DNA of 54,886 nt from Deltaproteobacteria bacterium (lineage in GTDB: Bacteria > Myxococcota_A > Polyangia > JAAYKL01). The stretch spans positions 1-54,886 of the forward strand of contig JAFGQN010000109.1 of the NCBI GenBank assembly GCA_016935665.1, given 5' to 3'. The stretch's first letter is position 1. Each line of letters starts with the position of its first letter. Shown here piece after piece: positions 26,793-34,869 of the stretch. The notes beneath the pieces were generated by a model. It was not told the DNA's origin and ran no database searches. It saw only the letters and a program-made list of their open reading frames with translations. The position numbers were made by a program, and so were the translations under genes.

Positions 26793-28526
26793 ATGCAAAA
26801 AAAAATACAACTTTCAAAATTTTATCAGGTAATCAAAAATTACGACCAAACCTCGTTCAGACACATCGTCCATCTCGTTTTTTCTCTGATAATCAGCCTT
26901 ACCAGCATGCTGCTCTACAACCGGCAGATGACTCCTGCATCGGCTTCAATACCCGCATTTCTTTTCACGTTTTTTCTCGTGCTGGCGTTTTCACGAAATC
27001 GATGGATTTTCGCGTTCGCATTCCCTGTACTGGTCGTACCAAGCGCGCTGCTTAAATACTTTGTTGATGCGAACAACATTTCAATTAACGAGAATATCGC
27101 TGCCGCGCTGATGAATACAAATTACAGCGAGACGATGGAGCTGGTCTCGGCAGAGCTGGTTTGGACGCTGGTATTGGCTTTGCTCTATTGTGGGGCTGCG
27201 ACCACATTGCTATTTTATCTCCACCGACGGTACAGGCCAGTATCCAATCCCTTCCTGGACCTGTTTTATCTTGGGACCGGTGTCGCCCTGCTTTTTTTTG
27301 TGGCAAACAAACAGGATTTTTTTCACAAGCTCAGCTGGATGACAGTTCTGTTCGCCGGGTTCAGTGTTGCGCATTTCAAAGGCGCGTCGTGGCCCACCAA
27401 AACGGCCATAACCCACGATGTCTGCAAATTCGTATTTTACACAATGTTGTCATTTGTGGGAATTTCATATTCAATGCAAATCTCTTCCGCCCGCCCGTTT
27501 GATTTAAACAAAGAAATTGTGGCGTACTACCTGGAATATCTCTCTTTGGAAAAAGAAAGCGAAAAAAAAACAGATTTGGCGCAGTTAAAATCCAGTTTTG
27601 ACGATAATCGGGGCAAGGACCTTAAAGTGGTGCTGATAATTGGGGAATCGGCTCGCGCCGACCATTTCTCACTCAATGGGTACCAGCGCGGCACAAATCC
27701 ACTTCTATCCAAACGCGAGGGTTTGGTTTCATTTACCAAAGTACATACACGCTCCGCCAGCACCGGAATTGCTGTGCCCAATATTATTACACGGTCCGCG
27801 ACATCGAGGCTAAAAGGCGTCAAAAACGAAACCTCGATTATAAGCATTTTCAACAAACACGACTTCTTCACCGGATGGGTCTCATCCAATGAACCCTTTG
27901 GAAAACACGATTCCTCTACCACGCGCTTTGCAAAGGAGGCTCAATACCTGAATTTTCGCGCCAACGCCGAGGTGAGTTACAAGGATTCCAACGATAAACG
28001 ACTATTGCCCATTTTTAACAGAGTCATTAAGGACCACACTGAAGACAGACTGTTTCTGGTGCTGCACACCCGGGGGAGCCACTGGCGATACGACCAGCGC
28101 TATCCAAAGAAATTTGAAAAGTTTTCTCCAGTGACGCAAACATCGAATAACGCCAAAAGATGGAAACACAATGAGCTTATCAACGCATATGACAACTCCA
28201 TTTTATTCACTGACTATATCATCGACAGCATTATCGAAAAGTTGGAAGACAGCAACGCTGTGGTGTTATACGTTGGGGATCATGGCGAATCCCTTGGGGA
28301 GGATGGTTTTTTTAGTCATTCCAACAATGATCGCAGCGAACAAAAAAATGTACCAATGGTCCTATGGGGGTCTAAAGCATTTCGTTCGCGGTACCAAAAA
28401 GAATTCGATGCATTTTCAAAACACCAACATAAAAAGATGCGCCACGACATCGTGTTTCACACCCTACTCGGCCTCACCGGCTTCAAAAGCGACGCCATCG
28501 ACGACGACCTGAATTTGTCTCGATAG
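26793..28526 (+). CDS. Phosphoethanolamine transferase (EptA/MCR-like)
   Basis: A 577-aa inner-membrane enzyme with about five N-terminal membrane spans (residues 25-225) and a periplasmic alkaline-phosphatase-fold (sulfatase) domain. Catalytic signatures: GESARADHFSLNGYQRGTNP with Glu285; the nucleophile region ASTGIAVPNI with Thr324; HTRGSHWRYDQRYP; NAYDNSILFTDYIID; and VGDHGESLGEDGFFSH for zinc. The family moves phosphoethanolamine from phosphatidylethanolamine to lipid A or other glycans, which changes surface charge and polymyxin sensitivity. The Cys residues that form disulfides in EptA/MCR catalytic domains are largely missing here (for example the usual SCGT is SAST). The acceptor is not evident. 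It stands alone, without a two-component neighbour. Confidence 0.9.
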   Translation: MQKKIQLSKFYQVIKNYDQTSFRHIVHLVFSLIISLTSMLLYNRQMTPASASIPAFLFTFFLVLAFSRNRWIFAFAFPVLVVPSALLKYFVDANNISINENIAAALMNTNYSETMELVSAELVWTLVLALLYCGAATTLLFYLHRRYRPVSNPFLDLFYLGTGVALLFFVANKQDFFHKLSWMTVLFAGFSVAHFKGASWPTKTAITHDVCKFVFYTMLSFVGISYSMQISSARPFDLNKEIVAYYLEYLSLEKESEKKTDLAQLKSSFDDNRGKDLKVVLIIGESARADHFSLNGYQRGTNPLLSKREGLVSFTKVHTRSASTGIAVPNIITRSATSRLKGVKNETSIISIFNKHDFFTGWVSSNEPFGKHDSSTTRFAKEAQYLNFRANAEVSYKDSNDKRLLPIFNRVIKDHTEDRLFLVLHTRGSHWRYDQRYPKKFEKFSPVTQTSNNAKRWKHNELINAYDNSILFTDYIIDSIIEKLEDSNAVVLYVGDHGESLGEDGFFSHSNNDRSEQKNVPMVLWGSKAFRSRYQKEFDAFSKHQHKKMRHDIVFHTLLGLTGFKSDAIDDDLNLSR

Positions 28527-28781
28527 CAGGGTTTGCCATTTCAATTGCACCGTCGTTTTTAACAGTTTCCAGCTCACAATCCGGCAACACAGACCAGGAC
28601 GTTACACGACGCATTTTCTTACTTTCCAAATTTTACGCCATCTATTCCAGACAAATGCCACAATCGCTTTAAGGAGCCGCGTCATATTCTTGAATAACTT
28701 GCATACGCCATGGGTCATGCTCATCACTCCACTGATTTTGTCAGCGATGTGGTTTTAATCCATTTTTACAAGGAGAGTTCA
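28527..28781. other. Intergenic region
   Basis: Between the transferase gene and the metalloprotease pseudogene. Only the ribosome binding site AAGGAGAG of the latter is recognisable near its 3' end; no gene or clear terminator is seen. Confidence 0.4.
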
Positions 28782-29645
28782 ATGGACCGCTATGCAACTA
28801 TGAAACAAAAAAGAAAAGCAAACCGAATATGGTCTGGCATGTTGTCAATGTTATTCGCGCTGGCAAGGTCTGGTTGCGACGCGCAAACAGAAATGCTGCA
28901 AACATTGGGCAAAAAAAATGTGCCGCAGGATCTGTAGATTAATCACTATGTCCTTTGGCCGAACCAAAGGAACCATCTACGTGTGTTGGAACAACCCCAA
29001 CGCCGTCCCGGCAGAGGTGTTGCTCTGGGTTGAAAATGCCGTTGCCCGCACATGGGAAGCGTATTCAGCGATTGATTTTGTGGACAGGGGCCCTTGCAGT
29101 GACAGCGACACCGGTGTTCGAATCACTATCGCCGATGTACAGCCCAACGCAGCCATTGGCGACTCGGTGATTTCGCTGCAAACCAGCATGAAGCTAAATT
29201 TTACTTTTCGAAACTGGGGATGCAGTGACGGCACTGGAAACGTGATTCCCTGTACATTTCCCAATGGCACGCAGCAATGGACTCGGCAGGACTTCGTTGA
29301 GATGATAGCGGTGCATGAATTTGGTCACACACTGGGATTCTCCCATGAGCAAAATCGCCCCGGTACGCCGAGCAGCTGCACCGCAAATCCACAGGGCGAC
29401 GATGGCACGGTCATGATAGGTGCGTAGGATTTGGACTCTGTAATGAACTACTGCAATCCCACCTGGAACAACGGCGGTGAGCTGAGCGCAACCGACATTG
29501 CCGGGCTGCAGGCCTTCTATGGCGATTCGGGAGCGACACCCACATGCGACGATGGCTACCGAAATCAGGACGAAGATGGCATTGACTGCGGCGGTGTGTG
29601 CGGCGGCATTTGTCCCGACGGCAATGAAGTCGCCATTTCTGGCCG
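28782..29645 (+). pseudogene. Decayed astacin/matrixin-like zinc metalloprotease
   Basis: ATG 28782 has AAGGAGAG upstream and opens a lipoprotein-like N-terminus (LFALARSGC). That frame stops at TAG 28935 but goes on with HYVLWPN, then changes to the +1 frame near 28962-28970 as GTIYVCWNNPN. The catalytic domain follows, with HEFGHTLGFSHEQNRP (zinc signature HExxHxxGxxHE), and reaches IGA-TAG at 29425, where the family has Trp (IGAWDLDSVMNY). The same frame resumes as DLDSVMNYCNPTWN (Met-turn) and LSATDIAGLQAFYG, and a Cys-rich tail (CDDGYRNQDEDGIDCGG) fades out near 29645. The family consists of secreted metzincins common in myxobacteria and relatives. At least two stops and one frameshift make this copy inactive. 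Confidence 0.85.
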
Positions 29646-29649
29646 GTGG

Positions 29650-30085
29650 GTTCAAGGCGCCGAAGGGACTTCAACCCTTTTGAACAATGCACTGCTCGGC
29701 GCACACTACGGATTCTCTGATTCCTGTTCGAGTCTCTCCCCCCATCAGGCCTCCCTGATTCACGTTACAATTCCGTCATCGCATTCCACCGCCAACCACC
29801 TGATGTGTCCCAATATCGCGTTTTACCTGTTCACCCAGCGTATCGGGCTTCATGAGCCCCGGGGGCCGCTTCCGCGTACCCTGTCAGATTCATGCCTGGA
29901 CTTCGCCATTCGATCACAGGCTCGCCACTTTCATCCGGCAGAATCGCGTTTGTCTCCTGCGGACTGCGCTTTCGCCTCCGACTGCTCCCCACCCCGCATC
30001 ATTGCGACGCAGTTGTCTTCAGCTAACAAGATAGAACACCTCCTGTAAGAGGTCTTTCACCTCTTTGAAACTATACGCTTTCAGG
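29650..30085 (-). ncRNA. Possible 5' (domain I region) remnant of a group II intron
   Basis: The pseudogene's protein-like sequence ends near 29645. The following about 400 bp, read on the minus strand, look like structured intron RNA: a GAGGTGAAAGACCTC hairpin at about 30046-30062, GAATGGCGAAGTCCAGGCAT, and GTTGGCGGTGGAATGCG. These phrases resemble domain I-III segments of bacterial group II introns as I remember them. I cannot run a covariance search. It has the same orientation as the intron relic at 26.0-26.6 kb. The 205-codon plus-strand open frame across it is probably incidental. Confidence 0.4.
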
Positions 30086-30090
30086 CGTAC

Positions 30091-30155
30091 AAACGCGGAG
30101 CTCCTGCTCCGCAAATTGTGTGAATACGAATAGGCGGGGCAGGAGCTCCGTGTTT
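30091..30155. repeat. Long imperfect inverted repeat with GGAGCTCC cores
   Basis: Arms 30091-30107 and 30139-30155 match over 16 of 17 positions, with a 31-nt loop. The left arm overlaps a second perfect hairpin, GCGGAGC-TCCT-GCTCCGC at 30095-30112, so the two folds are mutually exclusive. No T-run follows, so it is not an obvious terminator. It could be a REP-like element or the end of the adjacent intron relic. Confidence 0.7.
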
Positions 30156-30622
30156 CCAGATTGGCAGAACTCGATTGCCCAGTGTGCAAAATTGCCGGGG
30201 ATTTGTCGCTGGCTCTATTTCTGACAAACTGAAAAATGCGTAAACGATTCTATAGCGCGAGTCTCCTCTCCAGAATTGAAGTCATTTTTAATCTGTTCAA
30301 CACAGGTGCGGTTGTGGGAATCGCCGGTTCAAATCATCCGTTTAACGGCAACGCCGAAACACTCATCAGGGATGTGATCGTTATGGATATGCTGACGCAT
30401 TGCATCGAGATGGGGCCGTGATGATTTTCAATGATGCCATTGAACACCGACAGTTCAATATTGGTTTCTTTTGCTTTTCCAGGAATAACGCCTGGATTTT
30501 GACTCTTAGCCTGCTACAGATGCTAAACAGTTACAAATGGATTTTGCGTCCAGGGGCAAATTTTTTTGATTTTAATGTTTTTTTGCCACCTATATATGGC
30601 CTTGCCATAAAGGAGCATTGCG
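30156..30622. other. Intergenic region without a supported gene
   Basis: Short open frames occur on both strands (for example 61 codons from 30236) but none carries a ribosome binding site or a recognised motif. The ribosome binding site AAGGAG of the LysE gene lies at 30610-30615. Confidence 0.4.
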
Positions 30623-31255
30623 TTGCTGTTAATTTGGTTATCTTTGGTCCTGGTGTGTCTTTTGGGCGCGATGTCGCCTGGGCCCAGTTTTGTGGTGGTT
30701 GCGCGAAATGCGCTTTACAGGGGAAAACGCGCCGGATTGCTGGCGGCCTGGGCTCACGCAACAGGAATTTGCTTTTGGGCGCTGCTGACAGTGACGGGAC
30801 TTTCGATGCTCATTCGAACTGTTCCAGCGTTGCTTGTGACCATCTCGATTGTGGGCGGGGCTTATCTGGGATGGCTTGGTGTTAAAACGCTGATGCACTC
30901 GTCAATAATACTCGATGAAATGAAGGGAATTCAAAATGAGTCCCCCTGGCGCGGTGCATGGGAAGGGGGAATGATTGCGTTTTTAAACCCCAAAACCGGC
31001 CTGTTCTTTTTAGCGCTGTTCAGCCCTTTTGTGAAGCCGCATGCGGAAACCGCCTGGCAGTGTGTCATGGTTATCACCCCATTTTTTACCGACGGACTGT
31101 GGTTCAGCTTCGTAACCTTTGTGCTGGTGCGCCCAAAGGTGCTTGCAGCGCTGCGCGCCAAATCCATTTGGGTGAATCGGCTAAGCGGGGCAGTACTGCT
31201 AACTTTTGCAGCATTGGTGTGGTGGCATGCCATCTCTTCTGTCGTAAACGTATGA
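30623..31255 (+). CDS. LysE-family amino acid/metabolite exporter
   Basis: A 210-aa inner-membrane protein with the LysE/RhtB hallmark near the N-terminus (GAMSPGPSFVVVARNALYRG) and about six hydrophobic spans. A conserved AFLNPKTGLFFLALFSPF segment lies in the middle. The TTG start at 30623 has AAGGAG seven bases upstream and gives the usual family length. LysE-type carriers export basic or neutral amino acids or homoserine-like compounds; the substrate cannot be told from sequence. It is monocistronic as far as visible. Confidence 0.92.
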   Translation: MLLIWLSLVLVCLLGAMSPGPSFVVVARNALYRGKRAGLLAAWAHATGICFWALLTVTGLSMLIRTVPALLVTISIVGGAYLGWLGVKTLMHSSIILDEMKGIQNESPWRGAWEGGMIAFLNPKTGLFFLALFSPFVKPHAETAWQCVMVITPFFTDGLWFSFVTFVLVRPKVLAALRAKSIWVNRLSGAVLLTFAALVWWHAISSVVNV

Positions 31256-31601
31256 TCTATTGATTATGTAGACAGTGTCGTTCGTCTAGATTTCCTAATC
31301 AATCCAATTCATTGAAATTGCGCCCAAAACAGAAGCATGCACGTAAAAAAACGATCAATTGCACTGTTATTAAAAAAGGAACGCATCGATATTGACCAGA
31401 AGAAATGAATGCGATGCTCTTATCCTTCATAACGTAACTTGAAAAGCCATTGTGCCAACCTGTCCTGCAAGGCTATTTGGCACTAAAGTCATTGGTGCCG
31501 TCGTTGTTGAGGTGCCTGCGGCGCCTGCCATGAACCCCAACTATATTTCCTTACGATTCACACGGTGAGACAGCGATAAGCATCGTGGCTTTCAAACGAA
31601 T
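31256..31601. other. Intergenic region between convergent lysE and GNAT genes
   Basis: About 345 bp in which I see no gene, repeat or clear terminator hairpin with a T-tract. It lies between two convergent genes. Confidence 0.4.
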
Positions 31602-32306
31602 TCACCACGGTACAATCAGCTTTTGAACGCCTGAAAGCAAATCCAGTTGTTTGGTCGCCATTTTCTCTGCTTCGCCATAGAATTTCTGCATGAACACCTC
31701 AATCGTTCGCCTGTACGCATCGTTTGCACCGCAGATTCGATAGTATCCTGGAACAACGGCTCTGGCCACAAACCCCAATGTTTTCATAATTTTTTGTGTT
31801 GCTGGATGTTCAGCCGCCGCCCAGACAAATGCCATTTCAACACCGCATTCCTCTATATAACTATCAAATGCATGGGCAAGCGCCTGACCAATGCCGACCT
31901 CCTGATAGTCTTTGTGCGTCACAATCACCACCACTTCGCAATTCCGCTGTTTTTTTGCCAGGGTAAGCAACATAAGTCCAACGACCTTCCGGGTTGCAAT
32001 CTCTTCGGCGACAAGGACAAATCTGTCCCCCTTCAGGAACGTTTCGCCCTCACCCAAAATCAGAGAAAACCCCCGGGGTTGAAGTAAAATGTCAAACTCC
32101 GTGTCACGAATTACTGAAAAAGAAACACGCATTATTTCCGCTGCTTCCGACAGATCACTTTGCGTATCCCGTATTGTCCTTAAAAGATACTGTTTATCAA
32201 GTACCAACCTGTCGGCAAAGGGCTTCCAATCAATCGGCGTACAATCAAACCTCGGTACAACATCACTGGGATGTGTCGACCAAATTTCCTCCATGGCTTT
32301 TTTCAT
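31602..32306 (-). CDS. GNAT-family N-acetyltransferase
   Basis: A 234-aa protein whose C-terminal two thirds has the GNAT fold: VVVIVTHKDYQEVGIGQALA (motif A, acetyl-CoA pyrophosphate loop near Q/E-VGIGQA, residues about 130-145), then FVWAAAEHPATQKIMKTLGF (motif B), and an aromatic end GYYRI. AGGAGGA lies seven bases before the ATG. The N-terminal about 60 residues do not match a known domain. The substrate is unknown. The gene is divergent from the chemoreceptor-like gene. Confidence 0.85.
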   Translation of the reverse strand: MKKAMEEIWSTHPSDVVPRFDCTPIDWKPFADRLVLDKQYLLRTIRDTQSDLSEAAEIMRVSFSVIRDTEFDILLQPRGFSLILGEGETFLKGDRFVLVAEEIATRKVVGLMLLTLAKKQRNCEVVVIVTHKDYQEVGIGQALAHAFDSYIEECGVEMAFVWAAAEHPATQKIMKTLGFVARAVVPGYYRICGANDAYRRTIEVFMQKFYGEAEKMATKQLDLLSGVQKLIVPW

Positions 32307-32697
32307 CGGTATCCTCCTAATGTGGTGGTTGTTTTGAAATTTTCCACTTAAACGGAAAAATAGTCAAACACCTATTTGAGAAAAACCCGAAATAATCGCG
32401 TTTCATTCACCCCCGGGGTGTTGCATTTTCTAAACTGAAACACTAAGACTGTTGGGTCATCGCAACATTTCGGGTAATTGCGATTCACTTTCCGATACGA
32501 TACAGGCAAATTTTCTTCCAATTATTAAGAAAAATGTGCGCACGGTAAAAAGTGCGCTAAATTTCTTCATTATACCAGATATGGAGATATCACCTCGTGG
32601 ACCACATTCGCCAAGTGCCGAAGATGCAGAGTGGAAATCATTTCCCTGTTTCCAATACGAGGTGGTTTGCCACTGCTCCACAATCAAGGAGTTCGCT
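32307..32697. other. Divergent intergenic region
   Basis: About 390 bp between the GNAT and chemoreceptor-like genes, expected to hold both promoters. A separated 8-bp inverted pair CACCTCGT / ACGAGGTG (about 32590 and 32657) is present. The plus-strand open frame continues upstream of 32698 to 32452, but the ribosome binding site AAGGAG and signal-like start favour ATG 32698. Confidence 0.45.
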
Positions 32698-33711
32698 ATG
32701 AATGCTTTCGATGGTCTTTTAGCTTACGTCGCATTCACGGTGCCGAGCGCTATCGCCATCGTGGCCATCTCTTTTTACAGGTTCAGGTGGTCAATTCCCA
32801 CCCGCCTCTTTTCGATGGTCAGCGTCATCGCCATTACAACTGGTTCCGCCGGACACATCACCGGCGCCATGGGAACAGAGTATTCGTGGTGGTATCGAAT
32901 CGCCATGTATTCAATATTTGTACCAGTTATTGTTATGCCGGCCTATTACCTCTATAAACTCGTGGTTTCAGAGATTCGCACACAAATCAACCAGTTGGTG
33001 TCCGGCACTTCGCAAATCTCCGCGACCACGAAGCAATCGGCTGTCATCGCGGCGCAACAGGCGTCTATTGTTAATCAGGTAAGCAGCACAGTGGAAGAAA
33101 TCCACCAAATGAGCAGCTCCACAATGATGGCGGCACAAAAGGTTCTGGCGATAACATCGTCAGCAACAGAACAAGGGCTCGGCGGCCAGAAATCCATCGA
33201 AAAAGCGGTCAGTATCATGACGTTGGTGGGGGGCGTGGTTGAAATAGTGCAGACTGTCGAAGGACTTGCAGAGCAGTCGAATCTCCTGGCCCTCAACGCC
33301 AGTATTGAAGCGGCGAAGGCAGGCGAATATGGAAGAGGGTTCTCTGTCGTCGCCGACGAAGTTCGAAACCTATCCAAACTCAGTAAAGCGGCCACGAAGC
33401 AAATCAGAGAAGCCATCCAACGGGTCAAAGAAGGACAGGAGGCCATCGACAGCAGCAGTGAAACCATGCAACGGTTGGTGGCGGTGTTAAAAAAGAGCTC
33501 CGATTCTGCGCGTGAAATCTATACCGCCGCCAGCGAACAGGTGTCTGAAATCCAGCAACTGAATGAGTCAATGACATTTGTTGCCCAGGGAGGCAAGAAT
33601 ACCGCCGACAGCGTGAAAGAGCTGGAAACCGCACTCATTTCACTCAACGGCATTGCATCATCGCTGCATTTCCTCACAACCGGAAGGAATGCAATGATGA
33701 AAACATCCTGA
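32698..33711 (+). CDS. Chemoreceptor-like (methyl-accepting) protein without a periplasmic sensor domain
   Basis: A 337-aa membrane protein from ATG 32698 with AAGGAG upstream. Three hydrophobic spans with very short loops fill residues about 5-100. A coiled-coil signalling domain follows, with the receptor tip consensus [20 protein letters not shown] and [17 protein letters not shown], which contacts CheA/CheW in classical receptors. There is no HAMP and no periplasmic ligand domain. Sensing may involve the membrane core or a partner. The gene downstream (125 bp later, same strand) encodes a V4R-like small-molecule domain and could be that partner. A fragment of this gene is duplicated at 18893-19004. 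Confidence 0.88.
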   Translation: MNAFDGLLAYVAFTVPSAIAIVAISFYRFRWSIPTRLFSMVSVIAITTGSAGHITGAMGTEYSWWYRIAMYSIFVPVIVMPAYYLYKLVVSEIRTQINQLVSGTSQISATTKQSAVIAAQQASIVNQVSSTVEEIHQMSSSTMMAAQKVLAITSSATEQGLGGQKSIEKAVSIMTLVGGVVEIVQTVEGLAEQSNLLALNASIEAAKAGEYGRGFSVVADEVRNLSKLSKAATKQIREAIQRVKEGQEAIDSSSETMQRLVAVLKKSSDSAREIYTAASEQVSEIQQLNESMTFVAQGGKNTADSVKELETALISLNGIASSLHFLTTGRNAMMKTS

Positions 33712-33836
33712 TGTCCCTGGAGCCTGTACATCTTTTTTTGGGGCAGCCACAAAGATGACGTCACAAATGACCTCTTTGTTTGGAAATCAACGGAACGCAG
33801 CGTGAATGCTGCAAAAAATGTGAGGAGGCACTTACC

Positions 33837-34373
33837 ATGTCCGTATTTGAAACGTATGCACCTGGTGTCCAGGTAAACGGTGAGTCTATCATGGCGGTAA
33901 TCGAAGGAATGGGCGCTTTTGAAAACAGAGCATTCAACATTTTGTCAGAGAATCATATCGACAATCCCCAACCTGGCAATTGGTATGATCTTCAGCGTTA
34001 TCTGGATGCCTTCAAAACAATTTCCGAAGAACTTGGCCCGGCCACTTTGCGCGTCATTGGAAAGAAGATCCCCGAGACGGCTGTCTTGCCGCCGGGACTG
34101 GACACCATTGAGAAAGCGCTGACGCTAATGGATCAGGCCTATCATATGAACTACAAAGGTGGAGAAATTGGTCACTACTCCTTCCAATCGACTGGCGCCC
34201 AGAAGGGCGTCATGATTTGCAGCTCACCGTATCCGTGTGCCTACGATCAGGGCATCATTATGGGATTTATGAACAGACTGAAAAAAGGCAACGAATGGCC
34301 GGCAATCAAACATTCGCCAGGAAGCTGTCGCACGAATGGAGATGCCGAGTGTCGCTATGATGTGTCCTGGTAG
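33837..34373 (+). CDS. V4R/heme-NO-binding-like sensory protein
   Basis: A 178-aa cytoplasmic protein from ATG 33837 (GAGGAG upstream; the longer frame to 33780 has no site). The C-terminus PGSCRTNGDAECRYDVSW resembles the end of V4R (4-vinyl-reductase-like) domains (GxCxxxGDxxCRYxV), and the alpha/beta pattern before it fits. Such domains bind small hydrophobic or heme-type ligands or zinc, often in signalling proteins. It lies close behind the chemoreceptor-like gene, probably co-transcribed, so it may deliver the input signal. The family call rests mainly on the C-terminal motif. Confidence 0.55.
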   Translation: MSVFETYAPGVQVNGESIMAVIEGMGAFENRAFNILSENHIDNPQPGNWYDLQRYLDAFKTISEELGPATLRVIGKKIPETAVLPPGLDTIEKALTLMDQAYHMNYKGGEIGHYSFQSTGAQKGVMICSSPYPCAYDQGIIMGFMNRLKKGNEWPAIKHSPGSCRTNGDAECRYDVSW

Positions 34374-34426
34374 ATATTGGGGCGAACAATATTCGGCCGG
34401 GAAACGAATACCGATCCCCGTAATAT

Positions 34427-34672
34427 TTAAATCTTCCGAATCTTCAGCTGCTCCAGAAACAATGCGGGACACGGGACTTTGGGGAATTCATGAACCACCT
34501 CGTCGCCTTTTGTTATCTGAAGACAAAGTGCATATTTTTCCTTAAAAAACTCCTTCGACATCAAATCCAGCAGCGCCTCATAATCCGGCCAGCGGTCATA
34601 TTCCTCACGGTCTTCTCGAACCAGGTAAAGATGTCCAGCAATCGTCACATTGTCGTATGAAACCATTCTCAT
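34427..34672 (-). CDS. Small conserved-looking hypothetical protein
   Basis: An 81-aa soluble protein rich in charged residues (REDREEYDRWPDYEALLDLM) with no membrane segment and no recognised motif. GGAGG lies six bases before the ATG, which supports a real gene. It is convergent with the V4R-like gene and lies before the 3' end of the second giant gene. Function unknown. Confidence 0.55.
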   Translation of the reverse strand: MRMVSYDNVTIAGHLYLVREDREEYDRWPDYEALLDLMSKEFFKEKYALCLQITKGDEVVHEFPKVPCPALFLEQLKIRKI

Positions 34673-34869
34673 CGCGTCCCTCCAGATAGTTATATTAAAT
34701 AGTATTCACAATTAATCGACATATCCTGCAGCCAATGTCAACCGGTTTTCCACGGGCCGCAAAAAAACAGTCTTTTGCATCCGGAAATCAGGAAATTGAA
34801 TTGAGGGGACAATGCGATTACCCATAGCCCAGGTAAGGCATTGGGTTGCCAGTGCTTCTGAAATGGCGA

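Noticed and set aside
14866-29427. Alternative genetic code with TGA or TAG read as Trp
   Set aside because: Two pseudogenes have stops at Trp positions, but TGA and TAA work as ordinary stops in intact genes (for example the ATGA overlap of the efflux operon), and the same pseudogenes also have frameshifts and a TAA.
29431-30048. 205-codon plus-strand frame as a separate gene
   Set aside because: Its first about 70 codons continue the metzincin pseudogene after an in-frame TAG. The rest has no protein-like character and overlaps intron-like sequence.
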